A DNA stretch of 24,754 nucleotides from a virus. The stretch is from positions 1-24,754 of the IMG/VR virus record IMGVR_UViG_3300010885_030294; one strand, written 5' to 3'. The notes beneath the pieces are model-generated. The model made no database searches. It saw only the letters and a program-made list of their open reading frames with translations, and was not told where the DNA came from. Position numbers and translations under genes: made by a program. This document shows, piece by piece, positions 1 to 8,052 of this stretch. Within the stretch, counting starts at the first letter, position 1. Every line of letters begins with the position of its first letter.

Positions 1-92
1 ATAGTTGTTGTTATCACCACATTATTTGTTTTCCCTGGAGGGCTTGGTGCCCATTTTCCAGTTCCTGGTTTTGTTGGTTGTCCTACAGGCAT
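1..92 (-). CDS. Partial gene at window edge, unknown product
   Basis: An open frame starts with ATG at 90-92 on the minus strand and runs off the window after about 30 codons without a stop. The visible N-terminus begins MPVGQPTKPGTGKW and is rich in proline, glycine and lysine. Its ATG overlaps the TAA stop of the upstream membrane protein gene in a TAATG junction, the same arrangement seen at several other junctions in this operon, which is the main support for it being real. No strong ribosome binding site is visible, so it would depend on coupling. There is no signal peptide or lipobox in the visible part. Its function cannot be told. Confidence 0.5.
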   Translation of the reverse strand, partial: MPVGQPTKPGTGKWAPSPPGKTNNVVITTT

Positions 93-355
93 TAAATCTT
101 CAGTTTAACCTTAATATCTGTAATGTCTACTTCAACATTTTGAAGACGGTCACCAATTGTTTTGATTGCCTCACGAAAAGCTTCACGGTCTTTTCCATGC
201 TCTTCAAAAAGTTTATTGAAACGTGCTTCACTATCAGGAAGTATTTTTTCAACAAGTAGTTTCCATGCTGCCCAACCAACAATGAGACAGATGCCAACAG
301 CGGAAGCTGGACCTGTGATTAACTGAATTGCCATGCTGTATTCTTCTGCACTCAT
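92..355 (-). CDS. Small membrane protein with coiled-coil tail, candidate holin or inner-membrane spanin
   Basis: This 87-residue protein has one hydrophobic segment at about residues 9-34 (ITGPASAVGICLIVGWAAW and onward). A charged, heptad-like helix fills the rest (about 38-87). A single N-terminal membrane anchor followed by a coiled coil is the layout of an inner-membrane spanin, although spanins are usually longer. Small one-segment holins are the other option. The ATG overlaps the TGA stop of the endolysin gene (ATGA), so the two are probably translationally coupled, and endolysin plus small membrane protein is the classic phage lysis pair. What is seen is the topology and the neighbour. 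The lysis role is inferred, and holin versus spanin cannot be decided from sequence alone. Confidence 0.7.
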   Translation of the reverse strand: MSAEEYSMAIQLITGPASAVGICLIVGWAAWKLLVEKILPDSEARFNKLFEEHGKDREAFREAIKTIGDRLQNVEVDITDIKVKLKI

Positions 356-753
356 TTTGCCTCCACTCCCTTTACAAGTTCATAATGTGGATGGTCTTTA
401 AAACGAGTCCAATCACCACCCCAGTTTAATTCTAAGCCTTCCTTCTCATCATCAGGTATTTCTTTCCAACACTGTTTAACTGCATAGGATACAAGTCTAA
501 ATGCATTGTAATCATTCCAGTCGATTGGATAAGGTGCCACATCTACTGCCATTGATGGGTATGTATTGTGTTTGCTATTTGGCCAATGAAGTTTGGATGT
601 GCCATTGGTAAGGGCAACCTCTTGTGCTATTTTATCACGATAACCACAAATAATTGTGATATCAATTTTCTCCAGCACCATTGCCATTAAACGCTGAAGT
701 AATGGATGACATGTTTCAAGTTTATGCTTTGATGCTACAGAAAATTTATTCAT
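352..753 (-). CDS. Endolysin, M15-type zinc peptidase (L-Ala-D-Glu or D-Ala-D-Ala type)
   Basis: This 133-residue protein has the core of M15 peptidases that cut peptide cross-bridges in peptidoglycan. The motif SKHNTYPSMAVDVAP at residues 60-74 supplies zinc ligands H62 and D71. WGGDWTRFKDHPHYE at 111-125 supplies D120 and H123, the spacing of the catalytic aspartate and third zinc ligand known from T5 endolysin. There is no signal peptide or membrane segment, so release to the cell wall needs a partner, presumably the adjacent small membrane protein at 92-355. The length is usual for a single-domain phage M15 endolysin. No separate cell-wall binding domain is present. It overlaps both neighbours by 4 bases (ATGA on each side). 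The family call is firm. The exact bond cleaved is not shown by the sequence. Confidence 0.92.
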   Translation of the reverse strand: MNKFSVASKHKLETCHPLLQRLMAMVLEKIDITIICGYRDKIAQEVALTNGTSKLHWPNSKHNTYPSMAVDVAPYPIDWNDYNAFRLVSYAVKQCWKEIPDDEKEGLELNWGGDWTRFKDHPHYELVKGVEAK

Positions 754-932
754 TGTGCGATACCTTCAATAGCATCTACAACGGCATCCATAAGTAGGGC
801 ACCAAGTTCAGCATCATCCTGAATTTGAACATTAAGCCAATCAGCTTCATCAGCCCACACAGTTATGATAACTTTAGGTCCATTATCTCCTTCCATTTTC
901 TGTGCAATCATTTCGATGTTATTTAAAGCCAT
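750..932 (-). CDS. Small acidic protein of unknown function
   Basis: A 60-residue acidic protein (starts MALNNIEMIAQKMEG, ends with the acidic amphipathic stretch DAELGALLMDAVVDAIEGIAQ). No family is recognised. The ATG at 930-932 is preceded by TAGGAG, which also carries the TAG stop of the upstream appendage gene. Its own TGA overlaps the endolysin start as ATGA. It therefore sits as a coupled link between the virion and lysis genes. The strong ribosome binding site and the tight packing support it as a real gene. It could be a lysis regulator or a minor virion component, but nothing in the sequence decides this. Confidence 0.75.
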   Translation of the reverse strand: MALNNIEMIAQKMEGDNGPKVIITVWADEADWLNVQIQDDAELGALLMDAVVDAIEGIAQ

Positions 933-941
933 TGTTATCTC

Positions 942-1799
942 CTACATCCTTGTTACGCGACTAATGCGATGTCTCTTTAGTGTAAATGAACCGTTCTGTG
1001 TTCCAACACCACAAATACATCTTAGTGTTGAAGAAAATACGCCGTTGAGAGATGTTGCTGGTGCAACTGAACCACCAGTACCTGTAATGCCTACATCAAG
1101 CAAAGCATTAAATGGTGCAGCATTTCCAATGACTGGTTGAGAAAGAAATGTTGTTTGTGCTTCTAACATTGCAACACGTGATGAGTAACTTCCATCAAAC
1201 CAAACCTGAGCAATGTAATCAGTTGAAAGTGGTTGAGCAGTTGCAATGTTAACTGTTCTTGCTCCACCAGTTGTGCTGAAACCACGAGCCTGATATGTTA
1301 CCACAGTATTCGAAGTTGTTGACTGAGGATTGAGACCATGCCATTCACCCTGGCTATAATGACCTGATGAACCAATACCCCAAAGATGTTGTGTTCCGTT
1401 TGCTACATAAGAAACAGATGAAAACAACATTTCTAATAGTATCTCTTCACCTGGGTTAAAAGAAGCAACTGGTAAGTCAAAACGGAAAGATGCTCCACCA
1501 GAACCTGCAAGTGCTGTACATGTGAAAACAAGACCTTGACCATTGATGACCTGTGATGTATAAGTTGGTGTTGAACCAACAAGGGCATTTGTTACAGTTT
1601 TACCGCCCATTGAAAGAGAACCAGCACCAGTCAGAATTGCTGATGTTGTCTGAGTAGACCAATCATAATCTTCAATTGTATTCCAAGTGCTTACATAGGT
1701 TGGGCCAACTGATGTAGTAATAGGAAAAGCATTCGCGTTATTGGAGTTTGTACTAGTACTACCAAGAAAGATGTCGTAGTTATTTGACGTATTTGGCAT
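942..1799 (-). CDS. Putative tail appendage or fibre protein, beta-rich
   Basis: A 285-residue protein rich in Ser, Thr, Asn and Gly. The first 30 or so residues form an Asn/Ser-rich linker (GSTSTNSNNANAF) that resembles the N-terminus of the next gene upstream (1802-2233). Residues from about 85 to the end look like alternating short beta strands, for example SFRFDLP and EILLEMLFSSV, ending in FTLKRHRISRVTRM. This could be a lectin-like or LamG-like sandwich as found in receptor-binding proteins, but no diagnostic motif is present. Its place after the internal virion proteins and before the lysis genes is where T7-like phages carry fibre genes. There is a GGAG 10 bases before the ATG. A receptor-binding role is inference from position and composition. 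Confidence 0.7.
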   Translation of the reverse strand: MPNTSNNYDIFLGSTSTNSNNANAFPITTSVGPTYVSTWNTIEDYDWSTQTTSAILTGAGSLSMGGKTVTNALVGSTPTYTSQVINGQGLVFTCTALAGSGGASFRFDLPVASFNPGEEILLEMLFSSVSYVANGTQHLWGIGSSGHYSQGEWHGLNPQSTTSNTVVTYQARGFSTTGGARTVNIATAQPLSTDYIAQVWFDGSYSSRVAMLEAQTTFLSQPVIGNAAPFNALLDVGITGTGGSVAPATSLNGVFSSTLRCICGVGTQNGSFTLKRHRISRVTRM

Positions 1800-1801
1800 T
1801 G

Positions 1802-2233
1802 TTAAAATGCTCCTGTCTGAATAACAGCTTTCATGATTGCATTAGCAAGTGGAATAGCCTTTTCAGTTGAAAGTGAGTTATTTGAAAGATAATCAGCAAC
1901 GTATTCTTCAATGCCAGCATGTGTTGCATTGCCGTCACCATAAAGACCAGGCCATCTGATTGTTATTTCAGCAAATGGTATTGTTGAAAAGTCGTATGGG
2001 CTTTCAGTGAAACCTGACTTGGCATAAACTGCTGTTGCACCATCGGCTACATACCATTGACCTTGACTATTGTTATAAGTCCAACCGATATCGTCAATTA
2101 TATTATTTGGGTAAAAATCATAAAGTGGTCCCAAGCTTCCTCCTGCAGTATTTACTACATCAGCAAATACGTTTGTGTTGTTTGATGATGTATTACTGTT
2201 TCCAGTAAAGTTGTTTGAGTTGTTTGAGGACAT
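1802..2233 (-). CDS. Small putative tail appendage protein with Asn/Ser-rich N-terminus
   Basis: A 143-residue protein. Residues 1-25 (MSSNNSNNFTGNSNTSSNNT) are almost only Asn, Ser, Thr and Gly, followed by VFADVVNTAGGSLGPLY, which resembles AFPITTSVGPTY in the gene at 942-1799. The middle contains several aromatic residues (GWTYNNSQGQWYV, IRWPGLYG). The C-terminal 40 residues look helical (STEKAIPLANAIMKAVIQTG). The ribosome binding site GGGAGG lies 8 bases before the ATG and overlaps the end of the upstream gene. No known family is recognised. The shared N-terminus and the location suggest the two proteins attach to the same site on the tail. Confidence 0.7.
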   Translation of the reverse strand: MSSNNSNNFTGNSNTSSNNTNVFADVVNTAGGSLGPLYDFYPNNIIDDIGWTYNNSQGQWYVADGATAVYAKSGFTESPYDFSTIPFAEITIRWPGLYGDGNATHAGIEEYVADYLSNNSLSTEKAIPLANAIMKAVIQTGAF

Positions 2234-2236
2234 GCA

Positions 2237-2647
2237 TTATTCCTCCCAATTCACAACTAGTTGGTCAACATTAGCAGTACCGGCATCAAGCTTCCAAAAA
2301 CAATAGAGATTGTCGTCAGTATTTCCATAAAGTGAATCAATCTTAAAGGTGACGTTGCCTGAAGTAGCAGTTGTAACACCTGTTGAGATTGTTGCAGTTG
2401 TGTCACCAAAAACAACGTCATCACCAGCAAGGTCACGAGTAAGACGCATTGTTACAGATGCGGCAGTGACGATTGTATTGAGACGAATATTGAGTGTGCC
2501 AAGACGAATGTTGAGTCTTGGAGGTGCATTGCCTGTGTAATCAGACTGTAGGTCAAGGTTATGACGTCTGCCTGTGCCATAAGCTGTGGTAGCATTTAGG
2601 TTTACTGAATGAGTGATTGTATGAATGAACGAACCGACTTTAGCCAT
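2237..2647 (-). CDS. Small beta-rich virion protein, unknown
   Basis: A 136-residue protein of short alternating polar and hydrophobic stretches, typical of a beta sandwich. It contains a short internal near-repeat, RLNIRLGTLNIRLN at about 44-57. The ATG at 2645-2647 has a strong AAGGAG ribosome binding site. A small inverted repeat, CGCC-TAAT-GGCG (2660-2671), lies directly upstream of that site. It follows the giant internal virion protein by only 42 bases and precedes the two appendage genes, so it is probably part of the tail tip or fibre set. No catalytic motif or recognised family is seen. Confidence 0.7.
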   Translation of the reverse strand: MAKVGSFIHTITHSVNLNATTAYGTGRRHNLDLQSDYTGNAPPRLNIRLGTLNIRLNTIVTAASVTMRLTRDLAGDDVVFGDTTATISTGVTTATSGNVTFKIDSLYGNTDDNLYCFWKLDAGTANVDQLVVNWEE

Positions 2648-2689
2648 CTTCTTCTCCTTCGCCTAATGGCGTTCTTTTCTAATTATTAC

Positions 2690-5600
2690 TTACTTTTCCG
2701 CAGCTTCTGCTTCTTTTTGTAACTTAGTGATTTCTCTGATTCTTGCAGCCTTTTCTCTGATTTGCTCAATTCTTGGAGCTCTTCTTTCACGTGCAGGGTC
2801 AAGTCTGATTTCCATTTTGAGTTTATCAATTTCTTTCTTCAATCTGAGTTTCTCACGTGATAGTTCATCAATGTTCATGATTGCCTCAGCCTTACGTCTC
2901 TTACCTGACTCAACACGTTTTGTGATGCCTTCAGTATCAGAACCCTTAAATGCTGCAATCTTGTCTTCTTTCATGATTTTGTCAATGTCACCAACCATTT
3001 TCTTACCTTCAGCATCCTGAACAATAAGTGTCTTCAGTCTTTGCTGTTCAGCAGATAATGTCTTCATTGGTGTTAATGCACCTGCAGCGAATGCCGCAGT
3101 CAAACCATAACCAAGATTATCAGCATCATAAGCCTGAGCAACCTTACCACCTGGAGAACGAAGTGAGTTTGGATAATCAGTCATTAGACGACCAAGACCA
3201 ATGTAACCAAGTAGATTCATGGTTCTGGTATAACGCTTTCTTGCATCATCACTTAGAAGTGGATAAATGACGCCATTGATGTTGCCAGGTTCATTGCTCT
3301 TAACAGGAACCACTTCCTCACCAGCAATCAATGAAATAATGGATGATGGGTCATTGTTTCCTTCAAAGTCAAGTGCTGAGAAGAATGCGGCATGTTCAGG
3401 TGGAACCATCTCAATGTCTCTGTTTTCACTTGGCTTGAAGAAGATTGATTGACCAGGTGTCATCATACCTTGAGCAGTTCCTGCCAAATCCAGAGCAATA
3501 ATGTTTGAAAGCAAATCAATAGCACTTAATGTTGAATCACCTGGAAGTGCAACTACATACTGATTTTCACCTTTGCCTGGTGCCATTCCAACAACAATAC
3601 GAGTTGCTGTGCTTGCTGGAAGATACTGTCTCTCTTCATCAGAAAGCATTTGGCCTTCAATACCACGCTTTAGTTTTTGCACATTGGCAATTCTCTTCCA
3701 ACCAGCAACTGTGGTTAGATTCTTAAATAGATTGACAAGGTTGTTTCTTGTGAATGAATAAAACATCACTGACCTTGCAAGTATTGCTTCACCTTCAGTG
3801 ATTGTGCCTTTATCATAAAGTGCTGTTGCGGCAAGTTCGGCAGCCTTATCAATTGGTTTGCCTTCACGAAGTGCTTCAAGCATTACAGCACCTCTAAACA
3901 TCTGGTCTTCATACTGAGGTGTATTTAGGACTCCAGCAACTCCTCTCTTTGTAGTTCCCATCTTGCCTTCAGTGATTGCATTTAATGCATCTCTTGCAGC
4001 AACTGCAGGAATCTGTGCGGCATTTACTGTTTCACCACCACGTTCAATAAGAATACGAGCAACCTCATCGGCAGTATAACTACGACCTGCAATGTCAGTG
4101 GCAACAATACGACCACCCTTAGCAGTTCCTGCATCCATTAGCATTCTTAGTGAATCATAAGTGGATGTGCCTGGAATAGGAAGTGGAGAGATGAGTTTTC
4201 CAGTTGTTGAATAAACAACACCAGGTGCTCCAACAATGTTAGCACCATGGAAACGAGGTGCGGCAGTTAGAACCAATGTATAAAACAATGACATGAAGTT
4301 ATTCCAAAGCTTACCTGGCCAAGACTTAACTGGTGGAAGTCTAACCTTACCAACCATGTAACTCTCAGCAGCTTCAGAAAACAGTTTGTTTAAGTTGCTC
4401 TGAATGTTTGCATCACCAGTTGCAGAGATTGCACTTCTGATTTGTTCAGCAACATTTTTACCAAGCACGGCATCCATGGTGGCTGAAATGTTACCACCTC
4501 TTTTTGATGCTTCTCTTACAACCTTCATAATGTCTTCAACAGGCTGACCCATTTCTGAAATGCCATTATTTCTTAAAACAATAGAGGCAGCATCTGTTAC
4601 TTCAGCAACAACTTCCATTATGTAGCGAGGAGGTGTTAGATAATTAAATCCAAATCCACCCATTCCAGCAAACTGGTCAATTGGTGCTTTGTTTTTAAAG
4701 CCTGGGTCGGTGGTTACCTTCTTAATGTAGTTTGCAACAAACTCACCAAAGTTTTCCTGACTACCAACAAGCTTTTTAGCCTCAGTAGAAAGTTTATTTG
4801 TGTATCTCTCGTTTAGATAACCATCTTCAGTTCTAACAATGTTGTCAAGTGCTTCTCTAACAGTTCTTTCAGAATCTGCTGTGTAATAAGATGAAATTAA
4901 TAGTTCATTACTGATGTCACCCTTTGGTCTCTTGATTACACCAATGTCTGCCTTTAGATTGTTTTCGTTGGTAATTAATGCAGCAACCTCATCAACAAGT
5001 TTATTCATTTCATCGTAATAAGTTGAAGGATTTGCAGTGATGTTTTTTGTTGCAGTATCAAGTAATCCATCAAGTGCTTTTCTACCTTCAATGCTCCAAA
5101 TGTCTGTAAGTGTATCAACCTTTAGACCCTGGAAAACATCAAAAATGTCTTGCTGATACTTGTCAACTCTGAACATTTTGTCCATTGCAAGTTTGAGTGT
5201 TCTCTTGGTATAAACATCAGTGCCTGGTGCCTTTGGTCCAACAATAAGATGACCAACCATCTCTTTTCTTGTAAGTTGTTCACCTGGTGCAACACCATAA
5301 ACTGATCTGAATTCCTGATTCTTCAGCATTCTATCAATGTCAACACGAAGTTTATTGTCAAGTTTTGATACTTTACCAACAACATCTTCTACGAATGCTT
5401 TCTGAATTGGAGTTAATGCATCCTTTGGTCTTGAAAGATTTTTATCAATAAGCCAGTTTCTTAGACCAGTGTTTGCAAAATCTTTTACTTCAAGTGGTTG
5501 TGTAATGTCTTTTGCAATCAATGGTGTTAATTCACGAATGTCAGTTCCCTTTGCAACTGAATACTTCAGTGCAGCATTATCGATTGTTGCATCAATAATA

Positions 5601-8044
5601 GCTCTAAATGCATCTGAAGGAATAAATGCAGATTCCTCAGTTACCGTTCTTGAAATAGCTGTGTATTCCTGAGGGGTTAATGCTCCTCTTTGTGCCAATT
5701 CACCAGCAACTTTTCTAACCTGCTTCACAACATCAGGATTTGCTTTGTATCCATCCACAACAATTCTGGTTTTATTGACTCCTTGACCAGCTGCAGATGT
5801 GATTTCTTTTGTAGCAAATGTGTAATTTGCTGGTTGTGATTTGATTTCAGAGATTAATTTACCAATGTCTGAAGATTTCACATCCTTCAAAACTTTACTG
5901 GCAACATCCTGAGTTGCAAATGTTTTGCGAGTTAATGCAACAAGACCACTCTTTAATACAGAATCTTTTGTTTCAGCAAACACCTGCTTTCTAACTGCCT
6001 GTCTGATAAGTGCATTTTGCACATCCTGTTTAATAGCAGGATTGTTTTTTAACAAATCAAGTCTGGCTTCTGTCATAACATTTTTGCCACGAACTGCCCT
6101 TGCTGCCGATTCAGTGGCATTTATCTCAGCTCTTATTGAAGGATTACGAACATAAGCTTCAGTAAGTGCATTTACTAATTGCTCATTTGAAATAGTCCTT
6201 TCAACAGTTTGTAAGTCAGCACCTGCAACGAATTCATCAAGTGCTTTTACCTGTTTTTCAACTTCAGTAACAATGCCTGGTGTTGGTCCTGGACCAGTTC
6301 TGCCTGAAATAATATCATCAGCAATTTTGTCACTAATTACAAGTCTTACATCACCAGGTGTAACTCCAGCTCTTTTGGCAACAAGATTGAGTGCAGGATT
6401 TTCAAATGCTGTTACTTTGGCAGCTTCCTTTAATCCTTCTTTTGCTGCAAGTTTTCCAACACCTTCAAGTTTAAGTGCCTTACCAGTCTGAAGAATGTCT
6501 TTTGCAACTTTGGTTCCAGCAACTGCACCTGCGGCAATGTCAAGTGATGGGTCAAGTAAGTCTGCAGCAAAAGCACCTGCAGTGTAAAGGTCACCAACTG
6601 AGAATGGACCAACAAGTTTTTGTGTATCAAGTCCAGTAATCTTTGATACTTCCTGTGCTTCACCAACAAATCCACGACCTTCAGCAATGTTTAGAAGAAT
6701 AGGATTGTCTTTATAAGCCTGAGGTCTTGCTCTACGACGAGCTTCATCAACTGCTGCTCTTGTTTCCGAATCAGCACCAGTAAACAAAATTGGGAATGCA
6801 GCACCAGCAATCGCATTTAATGGAGACATGGCTGAACGGACAAGCCATCCAAGGTTTGTTTCTTGTTGTGTGCCAAATGGTGTCTCATCTGTAAACACAC
6901 CTGGCTGTGTGTATTTCTCAGGATTCTTGAGTCTGCGTTCTACTTCTCTAGGGTCTGTCCAAAATGGTTTGTCAATGCCTTCACGAGCAAGTCTATCAAG
7001 CTCTGCTTCTTTTTCTGGTCCAACCAACTCACGTTGAGTAGTTTTTGGACGACTGCCACCCCTGACTTCAGTAACATCAACTTCAGATTTAATAAGTGGT
7101 TTCGTAGCATACTCTCTCCTTAGGTTTTCTTTCTTCTCGGCAATTTCTGCATCGGCCATTGCTGTAATGTAACGGCCTTGTGCAGTTGTTAGATTTGGAA
7201 CACCTTTACCAGCTTTTATTTGTGGTGAGAAAGCAAGTGCATAAGCATCCTGAGGACCACCGGCAGTTGGATGTTTAATGTAACTTGACTCATTTTCAAT
7301 AGCCTTTGGAAGATTTTGAAGCTCTTTAACAGTTGCATCCCAAGTTGTTTTGGCAAGATTTTTAGGTGCAAGTAATTTCTTTGCCTTGTAATCATCAGAA
7401 GCAACCTTGAGATTGATGTCATAAGCTGCTTTCATACCTGCAATTTGTTTGGATGCCTCGGATGAGGTTAAACCATCATCCATTAAATCATTACGAACTT
7501 TTTCAAAATCAGGACCAGCACCAATAATACCAGCAACACCAATTCCAGCCATTCTTTTAGCTTCAGGCTCAATTGCTGATTTAGGAAGTGCTGTTTGTGG
7601 TTTGAGGGCAGTTGCAGTTGTGGCAGGTGCTGTCTGTAATTGCTTTGGAATTGCCGCTTCAGGTCTAACTACACCAGCAATTTTCTCAGGCTTTCTTTCT
7701 TCAAGTGTGCCAAATCCAGTAACAACAGGAGCGAGATAAGTCTGCTCAAACTCCTTTTCAGCTCTTGCACGAGCAACCTCAGGAGTTAAACCACTACGAA
7801 CAAGAGCTTCAGACCTATTATCAACATAACCTGCACGAGTATTTTCAATTGACTGAACAGTTTGACGACTTTTTAATTCAGCACTTTCAACATTTTCCTG
7901 TCTCTGTGTTGGAAAAATAGCTGTGTTAGCAACCACTTCTTTGTAAGCTTGCTGGACTGTTACTCCATTATCTGGAAGACCTGAAGCTACAAGTTCATCA
8001 TGACGCTTCTTGATTGCGGCTCTTTGTTCTGGTGTTAACGCCAT
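2690..8044 (-). CDS. Giant internal virion (DNA-ejection) protein
   Basis: At 1784 residues this is the largest gene here. It holds the position of T7 gp16, the largest ejection protein, and follows two smaller internal proteins. The N-terminal part is charged and helical. Hydrophobic stretches occur at about 410-425 (PLNAIAGAAFPILFTG), about 480-515 and about 1250-1275 (SLFYTLVLTAAPRFHGANIV). The last stretch, followed by NTPQYEDQMFRGAVMLEAL and by MFYSFTRNNLVNLFKNLTT, matches the pattern of C-terminal regions of large phage polyvalent or ejection proteins. The last 90 residues form a highly charged coiled coil. I see no lytic transglycosylase motif, which T7 gp16 has at its N-terminus. The start has TAGGAG upstream, overlapping the previous stop. 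The role is inferred from size, order and helical composition. Confidence 0.8.
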   Translation of the reverse strand: MALTPEQRAAIKKRHDELVASGLPDNGVTVQQAYKEVVANTAIFPTQRQENVESAELKSRQTVQSIENTRAGYVDNRSEALVRSGLTPEVARARAEKEFEQTYLAPVVTGFGTLEERKPEKIAGVVRPEAAIPKQLQTAPATTATALKPQTALPKSAIEPEAKRMAGIGVAGIIGAGPDFEKVRNDLMDDGLTSSEASKQIAGMKAAYDINLKVASDDYKAKKLLAPKNLAKTTWDATVKELQNLPKAIENESSYIKHPTAGGPQDAYALAFSPQIKAGKGVPNLTTAQGRYITAMADAEIAEKKENLRREYATKPLIKSEVDVTEVRGGSRPKTTQRELVGPEKEAELDRLAREGIDKPFWTDPREVERRLKNPEKYTQPGVFTDETPFGTQQETNLGWLVRSAMSPLNAIAGAAFPILFTGADSETRAAVDEARRRARPQAYKDNPILLNIAEGRGFVGEAQEVSKITGLDTQKLVGPFSVGDLYTAGAFAADLLDPSLDIAAGAVAGTKVAKDILQTGKALKLEGVGKLAAKEGLKEAAKVTAFENPALNLVAKRAGVTPGDVRLVISDKIADDIISGRTGPGPTPGIVTEVEKQVKALDEFVAGADLQTVERTISNEQLVNALTEAYVRNPSIRAEINATESAARAVRGKNVMTEARLDLLKNNPAIKQDVQNALIRQAVRKQVFAETKDSVLKSGLVALTRKTFATQDVASKVLKDVKSSDIGKLISEIKSQPANYTFATKEITSAAGQGVNKTRIVVDGYKANPDVVKQVRKVAGELAQRGALTPQEYTAISRTVTEESAFIPSDAFRAIIDATIDNAALKYSVAKGTDIRELTPLIAKDITQPLEVKDFANTGLRNWLIDKNLSRPKDALTPIQKAFVEDVVGKVSKLDNKLRVDIDRMLKNQEFRSVYGVAPGEQLTRKEMVGHLIVGPKAPGTDVYTKRTLKLAMDKMFRVDKYQQDIFDVFQGLKVDTLTDIWSIEGRKALDGLLDTATKNITANPSTYYDEMNKLVDEVAALITNENNLKADIGVIKRPKGDISNELLISSYYTADSERTVREALDNIVRTEDGYLNERYTNKLSTEAKKLVGSQENFGEFVANYIKKVTTDPGFKNKAPIDQFAGMGGFGFNYLTPPRYIMEVVAEVTDAASIVLRNNGISEMGQPVEDIMKVVREASKRGGNISATMDAVLGKNVAEQIRSAISATGDANIQSNLNKLFSEAAESYMVGKVRLPPVKSWPGKLWNNFMSLFYTLVLTAAPRFHGANIVGAPGVVYSTTGKLISPLPIPGTSTYDSLRMLMDAGTAKGGRIVATDIAGRSYTADEVARILIERGGETVNAAQIPAVAARDALNAITEGKMGTTKRGVAGVLNTPQYEDQMFRGAVMLEALREGKPIDKAAELAATALYDKGTITEGEAILARSVMFYSFTRNNLVNLFKNLTTVAGWKRIANVQKLKRGIEGQMLSDEERQYLPASTATRIVVGMAPGKGENQYVVALPGDSTLSAIDLLSNIIALDLAGTAQGMMTPGQSIFFKPSENRDIEMVPPEHAAFFSALDFEGNNDPSSIISLIAGEEVVPVKSNEPGNINGVIYPLLSDDARKRYTRTMNLLGYIGLGRLMTDYPNSLRSPGGKVAQAYDADNLGYGLTAAFAAGALTPMKTLSAEQQRLKTLIVQDAEGKKMVGDIDKIMKEDKIAAFKGSDTEGITKRVESGKRRKAEAIMNIDELSREKLRLKKEIDKLKMEIRLDPARERRAPRIEQIREKAARIREITKLQKEAEAAEK

Positions 8045-8052
8045 TATTTCTC

